A DNA stretch of 64,000 nt, from assembly GCA_000711775.1 (NCBI GenBank), contig ARYC01000440.1:1-64000 (forward strand). The letters run 5' to 3'. Origin of the DNA: Oxytricha trifallax (taxonomy: Eukaryota; Ciliophora; Spirotrichea; Sporadotrichida; Oxytrichidae). Below, piece after piece: positions 22,101-31,240 of the stretch. Within the stretch, counting starts at the first letter, position 1, and every line of letters starts with the position of its first letter. The notes under the pieces were generated by a model. That model did no database searches, was not told the DNA's origin, and worked only from the letters and a program-made list of their open reading frames with translations. The position numbers were made by a program, and so were the translations under genes.

Positions 22101-22494
22101 AAAATATATAATTAATCTTATTTTTCTTTTTATTTGCTAAGGTATTAGTACAAACCCTATATTTTAGATATAAATTATATTTCATTTAAATGCAAATATA
22201 TATGAATTTTTGATGAATACATCTACGATTTATACGCTGTGAGCAATCATTACGGTAGCTTAAATGGAGGCCATTACACTGCATTCGCTCAAAACCCCAT
22301 AAATAAGAGGTGGTATGAGTTTGATGATTCAGACGTCAGCCGCATAGACTCATCTAAAATTGCTGAATTCAATTATTAAGATATAAAAATGTGTATATAT
22401 AGATAATTGGGGAGTTTAATGTAATAAAATTATTTATTAAATTGCTTCAAAGGCAAGTTATGTTTTATTTTATAGAAGAAGACAAAAGAAATGA
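19172..22494 (+). CDS. Ubiquitin-specific protease with DUSP domain
   Basis: Cleaves ubiquitin from substrates. After removing one intron (19539-19585) and three IESs the product is 1018 residues in one frame. Order: DUSP-like N-terminus ([33 protein letters not shown]); an insert with Lys/Glu-rich linker; the Cys box [20 protein letters not shown] near 20254; [16 protein letters not shown] near 20505; a long mid insert; zinc-binding CDLCNKSH and [20 protein letters not shown] near 21886; [11 protein letters not shown]; and the His box [15 protein letters not shown] near 22245, ending [11 protein letters not shown]. The layout is that of USP4/USP15-like enzymes. All catalytic residues are present, so it should be active once IESs are removed. 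Confidence 0.93.
19225..19296 (+). other. IES, pointer TAATCA
   Basis: 72 bp between TAATCA at 19219 and 19291. Joining gives [14 protein letters not shown], a normal DUSP start, in frame. Confidence 0.8.
22126..22211 (+). other. IES, pointer ATTTTT
   Basis: 86 bp between ATTTTT at 22120 and 22206. Joining gives [19 protein letters not shown] in frame, restoring the approach to the His box. Confidence 0.75.
22380..22440 (+). other. IES, pointer TTATTAA
   Basis: 61 bp between TTATTAA at 22373 and 22434. Joining gives [20 protein letters not shown], the typical end of a USP domain. Confidence 0.85.
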
Positions 22495-22651
22495 CATAAG
22501 AAAATATTACAATTCTATATAAAAATCTATATGTGTTTTTACCTGCCTATATTTAAAGCAGATTATATATTTAATCTATAATTCAAATTCTCTATAATTT
22601 CACAATCAATTTCTCTTAAATTATTATACAAAAATATCACTATACAAACCA

Positions 22652-23230
22652 ATGACTTACTGGTATGAGAAGCTGACCGGTAGAGGTTCCTTCGGTACAA
22701 TTATGAATATTTTGGCAGACCATATCTTAAATAAAAACCCTATTTGTTATAAGTATCATGATTGTTGGAGCTATTTTCAATATTTACAGAATTTGAAAAT
22801 TGTGTGCTCAAGTCGCTATCATCAGTCGCCTCTTTAAAATTTAGTGAAAATTCCAAATCTATGCATAATCATTTTACTTGCAAACAAAATAAAACTTAAA
22901 AAAAAACTCAATAGTGTCGTATTAAGTGTATTCTTTCCACTTATTCCACCAGTCAATAGCAACAATGAAATACTCCTCGCCAGCTTATTTAGGTATACTG
23001 GGCATTTTCATGATCATTTATTTAACCCTAGTGGCTTGCTCCCTTAGTTCTTCGCATGACAAGTATATAATCTTTTTGTGTTTTTTTAGCAGTGGGAAAT
23101 CTTCGTGCATCTCTCCAAGTTTCTGCTTTTTGTACTTCTATACTTATATCAGTTGTTTATGTAACTTTTGTTTCTGTTATTCCTCAATGCTTATTGATTT
23201 TATATGGAAATAAAGGTAATTAAGAGAATT
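22652..23230 (+). CDS. Possible small membrane protein gene(s), unresolved
   Basis: Starts MTYWYEKLTGRGSFGTIMNI at 22652; other frames of the same strand give MIVGAIFNIYR (22758), MKYSSPAYLGILGIFMIIYL (22964) and VGNLRASLQVSAFCTSILIS followed by a hydrophobic run (to about 23220). The pieces look like exons or segments of one or two short hydrophobic proteins, but I could not place the joins with confidence and do not recognise the family. Confidence 0.3.
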
Positions 23231-23370
23231 AAGATAATATTCAAATTTTTATGAACTGGGTATTAAATGGGTGTTCAATAATTATAATTTAGATTAAATG
23301 TTGTATATTGATTAGTCTTTTGAGTTATTATCTTCATCATCACTTTCTTCTTCTTAAAGTTTGAATAAAA

Positions 23371-24171
23371 TCAGAAGTACTTAATCTGAGTAAAATATAC
23401 ATACATTTATAAAATCTTTGAGTTTTATTATCGTTTAAGCCCAATGTTTTTGTTAATAAAACTTAAATAATACAAAGGGAAATCAATTAATTTATTTTGA
23501 GAGTAGGAATTAAATATATCGCTCTCAGATATTGTCAGATATATGAAAATGTACCAGAGAGAGTACATGATATTTTACTCCACGCTTCTCCTAAGCCCCT
23601 CTTTAAGCTGTTTAGATAATTTGTGTTTCATGCTTAAATACAGCTGCATTAATCCTCGAAATATCTGTTCATTCACTTTACCACTTTTATTGTAATGTTA
23701 AAAATAATTAGATTTTCTATGAAAAAATTTACTATAAATATAGAATGGGGAGGAAGGAGTGATATGATCATTAAGAAATTTAAACGGAGGGTGGTATAAT
23801 TATAAAACAAAATCAAACCTAAATTCGTAATTTAATTATAGGTTTAGCAATATACTGTTCATGAATTTACCTTAGTGTTTGCTGGGCTTCATCGTTAGTA
23901 ATAGACATGAAACTGTCAAAATCACCATCCTTTTGCTTTAACAGGAAGTTATCTCGCAATTTATCTTGATATTGTTGTGCAAAAGTAGCGAAATCTTTAG
24001 GAAGAGTATCTTATTATGCCCCGTTTTGAGGCGTTTATTGGTTTTTAGGGGGTTGACTCTCGTTGTTATTAGAACGTCCTTTAATATTTAATAAAAACAG
24101 GTATTTCAAAATTACAATAAAATTTGATAAAATTCCAATTATCTAAATGATTCTATAATATTAGTCTCCAT
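23371..24171 (-). CDS. Unidentified soluble protein with one micro-IES
   Basis: ATG at 24171: METNIIESFRQLEFYQILLN, a Gln/Asn/Pro-rich linker, FATFAQQYQDKLRDNFLLKQ, FDSFMSITNDEAQQTL, then after a 187-bp GT-AG intron (23684-23870) a helical region SGKVNEQIFRGLMQLYLSMK and an aromatic-rich end. 195 residues once the intron and the 26-bp IES are removed, and the total stays in frame. I do not recognise it. The large intron may itself contain an IES. Confidence 0.55.
24097..24122 (-). other. Micro-IES, pointer TTTTATT (minus strand)
   Basis: 26 bp between AATAAAA at 24090 and 24116 (plus-strand reading). Joining gives FYQILLNIKGRSNNNESQPP in frame; unexcised, the frame stops at once. It has no GT-AG ends in phase. 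Confidence 0.6.
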
Positions 24172-24302
24172 TAATGGATTAGATAATAAGTTAAATTTAA
24201 AATTATTAAATTAAAATCTACTCATAAATTATTACAGAAATAAATTCTTTAATTTATCAACCTGAGCCCTTATATTGTTTTTTTATTTTATAAATTTCAA
24301 CT

Positions 24303-25054
24303 TCAATAATCTTTGACTTGACCCCTTAATTCCTTAAACTCAGGATTAGATTTCCATACCCCCTAAACACTACTACTACCACTATTACTTTAATCATCTT
24401 ATTGCAATTATTGATGCACAACTTGATCATGATTGTGTTTACTATTATCACCATGATCATGCTTGGATTCTTCACATCTGTGGCAATGAGGGTTTTCTTT
24501 AATTTCTCCGTCTTCGTAGTATTCCTTCTTCCAAATTGGCACCTTCATTTTAAGTTCATCGATGGCCCAAGCTACAGCTTGTAGGGCTTCTCTTCTATGT
24601 GGAGAAACTGCCACTATATTCACTGATGCCTCGCTTATTGGCTATAAATTGTGTAAAAGACTGATAAGTGTATAATAAGTTTATAGTAAAAATCATTGAT
24701 AAAAAACATCATCAACAGTTATTTTCTTACACATTCTCCAACACGATGGTAGACAGCAATTCCAGATAAATTGTAGTCAATTATAGCTTTTTCACTGAGT
24801 TTGTGCATTTCTTTCAAAGCCATAGATTCATAGCATTCATAATACAATGTTTTCACTTTTTTACCATTGAAGTTATTTCTAGTTATACCTATTAATGCAA
24901 ATATTTTATTAAAAAATTAACAGGAATATTAAGAATAATATTAAATACCTGAAAAAGCTGCGACTGCTCCACATTCTGGTAGTTTCAAATCATCTGTCAT
25001 ACTTTAAAGATCTGGCAATTTTTCATCTTTAAATATCTGACATTTTATTGACAT
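24303..25054 (-). CDS. MOCS2B: Molybdopterin synthase catalytic subunit (MoaE)
   Basis: Large subunit of molybdopterin synthase, which inserts sulfur carried by MoaD/MOCS2A into precursor Z to make molybdopterin. Two GT-AG introns (24889-24948, 24642-24730) give 200 residues. Motifs: [53 protein letters not shown], then [20 protein letters not shown] and [12 protein letters not shown] with the catalytic lysine pair. A His/Asp-rich and Gln/Ser-rich tail follows ([15 protein letters not shown]) which is not usual in the family and may bind metal. Presence implies a molybdenum cofactor pathway. Confidence 0.94.
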
Positions 25055-25223
25055 GTTTTTAATTTTACTTTACTATGATAATTTATTGTAATACTTCTAA
25101 AAGTAATCATCATTTTAGTATTTTTTGTAATTATGTTATTTGCCTAATTGGATTAAAATAATTTAATTAATAGAGTGAGAAACGTGATTCAATTAAATAT
25201 CAATTAATAAATAATTACCAAAT

Positions 25224-28200
25224 ATGGAATCATCAATTGCAAACACTACTTAACAAAAAGCGAATCTAGATTTCTTCTTCAAGGGCCCAATAAACTTTAT
25301 TTACTCATTAATTTAATAATCTTATTATTGTTAAAATATAATTGATTTGGGAAAATTCAAATTTATAAATCTAAATCAATTTAACTGTAGGCGTAACAGC
25401 CACTCTAATTTGCGAAGCTTTTAATCGTAATTTGATTTATGTTTGATCTACTTAGTAGCAGTTTAAATTTAAAAGTTTAGTGATCTAATCTAAAAAAGTG
25501 GAAAGTTTTTTTTGTACCATTGGTACATTGGCTCACGAATTCCTCGCATCGGTGCCCTACAAACATGCGAGCTTCTTAATGTACCAATCTAAAACGGTAC
25601 AATATATATTAGGGCGTACTGATCTACTTTAAATGTACCAATGTACCGTTTGGACATTGAAAAGTTTTTGTTTTTTTTTAAATTGGTACATTGAGAAAAG
25701 TGGTACATTTAATTATTAAAGCAATTAATTAGAAAAGAGTGATTAGTTTTTTTAAAAAAATAAATATCCAAAAGAATGGAGTGAAGTTGCCCTCATTCAC
25801 TCATCGTGTGCCAACCAATCAATTGTATATAAAGCAGATGCATTAGTAAACGAATTCAAAGCACAGCCTAAAATCTAGAAAATGGAGAGCGCGGACAGGG
25901 AGGCATTCTACACACGAATCAAGCTGGTGAACATGCATCAACACGAGGTGGACAGGGATGGGTCCAAGACATTTCTATTCACCACAATATTGTTGGCCAA
26001 GTACTTTAGGATGAGATTGTAGGAAGACGGGGTCGTTGAGGGCAGAAATCAGGATGTGAAGATGACAGAAGCCAACCAGGTCGCTGAAGACACGGCAGAT
26101 AAGACGCATGATCACGATGATAACAGCAACTAATGAACCGCACCTTATCTAATTAATTGCTTTAATAATTAAATGTACCACTTTTCTCAATGTACCAATT
26201 TAAAAAAAAACAAAAACTTTTCAATGTCCAAACGGTACATTGGTACATTTAAAGTAGATCAGTACGCCCTAATATATTGTACCGTTTTAGATTGGTACAT
26301 TAAGAAGCTCCCATGTTTGTAGGGCACCGATGCGAGGAATTCGTGAGCCAATGTACCAATGGTACAAAAAAAACTTTCCACTTTTTTAGATTAGATCACT
26401 AAAATTTTAAATTTAAACTGCTACTAAGTAGATCAAACATAAATCAAATTACGATTAAAAGCTTCGCAAATTAGTGGCTGTTACGCCTACAGTTAAATTG
26501 ATTTAGATTTATAAATTTGAATTTTCCCAAATCAATTATATTTTAACAATAATTGAATTCACTACCGATGATTTGATATATAATTATGAATTAATATGTC
26601 ATTTATAGATAGTTTATCAGCTCTATGCTTCCAAAGAATAAATGAGAATAATTTGAGACTACTAGTAGGTGAAGGCCCTCTGTTCTCAGTTTACGATATT
26701 GCCACGAAACAACTCATTCATTAATAGAAGCTATTTGCCGAGTGCTTCAAGATCATAGATATCACACTTACTAGCGAAATTGATGGCTATTGTATAAATT
26801 ATTTTAAATAAAAATATAATAAATTTTCTATTTTAGCAACTTTAGTATTTTATTAATAAAAAATATGATTGAAATTAAAATTTAACAATAATAAGGCAAA
26901 ATTATAGTAAAGACAGAGAAATCATTGAAAATATTAGAAGTTAAAGATGGAGATAGTAATTAATATCAGGTGGTTTATGATTTCAGCAAAAACAGTCATG
27001 ATAAAATCGTTCATTGCAAAGTTCAAGGCCACATACTTTATACTATAAATGCACATAAATCTAAATGAATCAGTTCAATTAATTGTATTGAAATATCATA
27101 TATCTTAAAGAAGCTTTTGTAAACTTATAAGTTTAACTATATAGAAAAATGGGATTTACAAACTATGACTTTAATCTACCGTCAATTCTGTGAGGAAGAA
27201 TGTATTCTATATAGTGCAGATTTAAATCTTAAAACCAATTTGATAGCTGGAGGCACAGTATTCAGGACTATCTTGATATGGAAAAACTTAGATTAGGATA
27301 TTAACTAAGAACAGCAACCCCAAGTTTAATAGAAAGTCTTATATAAGTTAGAAGGTCATGCTGGAGTGTTATTTGATGTGAGATTCCTCACAGATAGTAT
27401 AGTAGCATCAGTCTCAGATGACAGATCCTTAAGAATTTGGAAACTTGACCTAGAAAATGTGGGTCAGTATTAATAAGTATGTGAATACTATGGGCATAGA
27501 TCTCGTGTATGGAGACTTGATGAGCTTGGGTATGATGGGATGCTAGTTACTGTTAGTGAAGATGCTACTTGCAGACTTTGGGAGAAGTTTGACATTGAAT
27601 CCTAGGAGCATAAAATTGTTATTGCTACACATTTCTATTATTTAAGTATTTAGCTATTTATTTGATTGTAATCGTTTATTTCTTAGTTAATTATAACAGA
27701 TCAATCGAGACCTTGAAAGGTCATTAGGGCAAAAACATCAGAGCTCTTACTTGTTATGAGGGTATGATAGCGACTGGAGGAGATGATGGTGCTGTCAAAA
27801 TCTGGAATGCTAAAGATATTATGCTCTAGAAGCAGCAAAATGAGTAAAACAGCTAAACTTAAGTTCACAGATTCAATATTGAAAAGCCTAGTCCGAAGGT
27901 GTTACCTATTGTATAAGAGGAAGCTAAACTGTAAGAAGAGGTTCCTGTTTTAGAAGAGTCAAAGGAAGAAGATATTAAAGATGATTAAAATAATGTAGAA
28001 CAAAAAATTACCAAGAAAAAGAAGAAATCTGCTCCTAAACTTAAGCAGGAAGATATTGTCAATCAAATCAGGGCTATTGATATTTTAGAAATAACTTAAT
28101 CAGATAAAATTGACTCTTAAAATAGCTCCACAATGCCAATAGTAATAACTGGTACTAACAAGGGAACAATTTCTGCTTTTGAATCAAAATCACAAATTGA

Positions 28201-30768
28201 AACTCTTTAATATACTCTTTACTAAGATTCTCTACATTTAAATATTTAAGATATTTAAGTACTTCAAATAAGAGGTTAAAATATAGTTGCAGTCTCTATT
28301 GGAGAAGGAACTATACTTGTATTTAATGCAAAAAGATGTGTTGAATAAGAAAGAATACAGCTTGAATTAATAGAGGAAATAAAGGCTTCAGATATTAAAA
28401 TCCTCAATTTATTCTTATTTGAAGAGTCAAATTAGGATCAAGAACAGAGCAGCTATAAGTTTTATCCAATAGATATTAGATATTATTTTAACTTTCAATA
28501 ATTATAATTTTCATTGATAGGAACAAATGGCAGAGCAGAATTACTTAAATTTACTTTTATTTATCAACCAGAATCCCAATAGTTTATGAATTCAAATGAA
28601 CTTGCTCAAAAATTTAAAGTTGCTATTAAGACTCAATTCATCTGTCTGCAATATATTCCTAACTTAAATGTATTTGTAACTGGTGACTCCAAGGGCAATT
28701 TATTCTTATTTGATACTACTCATAAACCCTAATAATTACAATCCACAGAAGAAGTTAAGATTCATGATAAAAATCTCTAAGTAGAATAAGATTAGTCTGA
28801 AGAATAAAAAATTGATAAATCTGAAGAGTAATTTATCATGAATTATTAATAGTTAAAAGCACACAAAAACGAGAGGGTGCTAAGTATATACTATGACCAT
28901 GAAAAATAAAACCTCTATTCGACTTCAAAGGACAATTACATTAACATGTATAGTTTCGATAATCACAAGTAAATCCAAAAGACATAATCAATCAAAGAAG
29001 AGGATTTGAACATTATTTACAACATTAATATGATGAATCAGAAAATGGTGTTGTTGGGGTACTATGGAAACTTTGCCTATATTTGGAATAAACAAGAAAA
29101 CATGTAAATATTTAGCATTGATACCAAGGGAGGAAACAGACCTATGAAATTGAAAGTTTAAAATGGACAGCATATCAGTGAGTAGCAATATTAATTTTTA
29201 ACTTTACAGTTTTTATTGTAAATATGGAAGACATTTCATTTATGCATACAGCTTTGGTGACTGCTTGACTCTCTGCAACAACTGGCTCTTCTCAAATGAC
29301 TTAGAGCACCAGATTCCTGTTGAGAATTAATTTACAATTAAAGACTCACTACATGGCAGAGAAATCTTAGCTGCTTGTGGTTTCTCCTTATCATAAAACA
29401 AATCGATAGTTCTCACAGGCAGTGAGGACTCATTCTTGAAGGTTTCAGAGTATGATTCTAATACACAGGCCTTGAATATAGCTTAGACTTTTAGCAATCA
29501 TGTAGCCTCTATTAGAACTATTGCTAAAGCTAAGATTCATAGTGAAGAATAGAAAGCTGGTATAAAGTAATACATAAACCATAATAAGGAAAATGTGAAT
29601 ATGAGATAAAATAAATTGAATAATTACATAAATAAATTTTAGTTTATTTATATAACAGTTAACTGAAAATTTTCAATAAATAAATTGAGAAAGATATAAG
29701 ATTTTATTGATGATAAATATGATTAAATTATATACCTAAGAATATATTAGTTTTCTATGATAAAATTAAAGATTGTTTGAAATATTTAAGAGTATCTTTT
29801 CTGATTTAAAACTTTGTTTAAGTTTAGTGTTAAGTGCTGGCAGTAGGATGCAAGCCAACGTATTTTAAGTTACAATTAAGGAACAAAACTTTGAAATGAG
29901 TCACATTTGCAATTTCATTAGAAGCAGTGAGTAGGATGAAGAGCAGGATTTCAGAATAAATTCAAGTTGTGTTATTAATAAATCTCTAACGTAAAACCAT
30001 ATTTCAACTGGAGATTCAAATCACTTGAAACTCTTAACACTCTGTGCTTTTGGTAACTCAAACGGAGATCTTTAAGTATTCACAGTTAACTATAAGAAAT
30101 GCAGGCTTGAAGACCTCTATAAAATACAATTGGCTAGCTCTATTCTATCAATGAAAAGAGTTAAACTTAACGATGATCAATACCTGATTATATGCGGACT
30201 GAGTAACGGTGATATCTATGTATTGGCAGTTGATTTCATTAAAAACAATGAAACTTAGGAGATAGAAACTCACATTTAACCTCATGCTGAATTGAACAGA
30301 GTACACGATTTCGGAGTTAATACTTTAGACGCAATCTATGACAAAGATTCAAATGAATTGCTAATCGTTTCTGGTGGAGATGACTAGTAAATTTCAGTTA
30401 TTAAAATGAAAAGACAAGCTGCAGATTTGGAATAAAATTCTTAAACGCCCAAAACTAACTACCTCTTTACTATAGCTTCTAAATTAAAGCAATACGCTCA
30501 TTCTTCTTGCATTAAAGGCGTTGTTATTACTCAATAATCCCCCTCTGAATATAAAATAGTGTCTTCGTCTTATGATCAAAGATATAGAGAGTAGGTTTTA
30601 AATAAAAATGAAGAAGATTTAACAAAATTATCTCAAAGTAGAGTGGTTAGACACTGCATGAGTGATATGAATGGAATATGCAAAATTAGCAATTATTAGG
30701 GATTGCCAAATTCACCTGATCAAATCGTCTTAGTTGGTTAGGGTTTGGCTATATTCTAAACTTAATGA
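25224..30768 (+). CDS. WDR6-like WD40 protein (tRNA 2'-O-methylation cofactor)
   Basis: WDR6/Rtt10 proteins partner the FTSJ1/Trm7 methyltransferase acting on position 34 of tRNA. Segments joined across five or six IESs read MESSIANTTQQKANLDFFFK, GPINFIDSLSALCFQ, LLVGEGPLFSVYDI, then WD repeats: LEGHAGVLFDVRFL, ASVSDDRSLRIWKL, YGHRSRVWRLDELG, VSEDATCRLWEK, GHQGKNIRALTC, ATGGDDGAVKIWNA and many degenerate ones, a Lys/Glu-rich insert near 27950-28060, VLTGSEDSFLKVSE, SLVLSAGSRMQANV, and the end CMSDMNGICKISNYQG, QIVLVGQGLAIF. The join near 29600-29820 is unresolved. The same frame stays open after the stop to 31101, so a final segment may extend the protein. Confidence 0.87.
25328..26549. mobile_element. 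TA-flanked foldback element carrying an ORF (copy C)
   Basis: 1222 bp flanked by TA. The terminal 24 bases (TTGTTAAAATATAATTGATT, then TGGG) are perfectly inverted at the other end, and the arms (about 25328-25730 and 26151-26549) stay nearly identical over about 400 bp. Between them lies a higher-GC single-copy stretch with an 84-codon ORF. The ends share TTGT and TTGATTTGGGAAAAT with copy B at 39946. The arms contain repeated GGTACATT/AATGTACC words. Confidence 0.88.
25882..26136 (+). CDS. ORF inside foldback element, unknown
   Basis: ATG 25882 to TGA 26134, 84 residues: MESADREAFYTRIKLVNMHQ, LFTTILLAKYFRMRLQEDGV, then an acidic His/Asp tail (DKTHDHDDNSNQ). It fills the only non-repeated part of the element, has clearly higher GC than its surroundings and uses codons such as GTG, GAC and AAG more than the host genes nearby. 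It has no transposase motif. The tail is histidine-rich. Function unknown; it may be element-specific, or captured host sequence. Confidence 0.45.
26788..26897 (+). other. IES, pointer GGC
   Basis: 110 bp between GGC at 26785 and 26895; joining gives SEIDGKIIVKTEKSLK in frame. Confidence 0.65.
27048..27143 (+). other. IES, pointer TATA
   Basis: 96 bp between TATA at 27044 and 27140; joining gives GHILYTIEKWDLQTMTLIY in frame, a normal WD-repeat strand. Confidence 0.7.
27642..27694 (+). other. IES (pointer ATTAT) or 41-bp intron
   Basis: Removal between ATTAT at 27637 and 27690 gives HFYYNRSIETLKGHQG in frame. A GT-AG intron 27646-27686 is equally in frame (HFYYLINYNRSIET). Sequence alone does not decide. 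Confidence 0.55.
29180..29210 (+). other. Micro-IES, pointer CAGT
   Basis: 31 bp between CAGT at 29176 and 29207; joining gives GQHISFYCKYGRHFIYAYSF in frame. A GT-AG intron at nearly the same place (GTGAGT...TTACAG) would be one base off frame, so the pointer reading is preferred. Confidence 0.7.
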
Positions 30769-31240
30769 GAGTTTTAAATAAACTAATTTATCACAGAGAA
30801 CTTAATTAATAGAGATTTATTCATTTTTTACTTTCATTAATTTAAAGTTTTCACTTGGAATTACAGTGTTATATTATTTGAACTAAATGAATAGAGTAAG
30901 TTAAGATATATCTATAACTTGATATAGAATGATGTGATGCAAGCGAATTAAAAGCTTAAGTAAATTGATCCAAATACTGATTAATAAGCCAAATTAATGA
31001 GTCAACACCTTAATGATGAGTAAGTATTATAACCATAATTCTATGCATTTTTTAAATATAATATCTATAGAACTTTGAAACATCAGGATAATAGCGATTG
31101 ATTTTATTGATAAATTTTGAATTTACATGCTTTTACTATTAATTTATCCTTTGGATTATAATATAAACATACTTAAGTTACTGAAATTTATTAAGAAATA
31201 TTTTAACCATAATTTATATTTAAACCTCACTCTATATTAT
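30769..31240. other. Convergent 3' region of WDR6 and HECT genes
   Basis: The WDR6 frame stays open from 30769 to TGA 31099 (LFELNEQSKLRYIYNLIQND, then a Gln-rich helix). Joining ACTT at 30760 to ACTT at about 30858 would append it in frame (IFQTWNYSVILFELN). Either this is a last segment of WDR6 or an AT-rich open stretch. Confidence 0.35.

Larger units (their letters stand above)
25301..26606 (+). other. Large IES with nested element, pointer TTTAT
   Basis: 1306 bp between TTTAT at 25296 and 26602. Joining gives KGPINFIDSLSALCFQRINE in frame, as expected for the start of a WDR6 propeller. Almost all of it is the foldback element 25328-26549. Confidence 0.8.

Noticed and set aside
29177-29208. 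GT-AG intron in WDR6
   Set aside because: Removal as an intron leaves the frame one base off; the CAGT pointer join is in frame.
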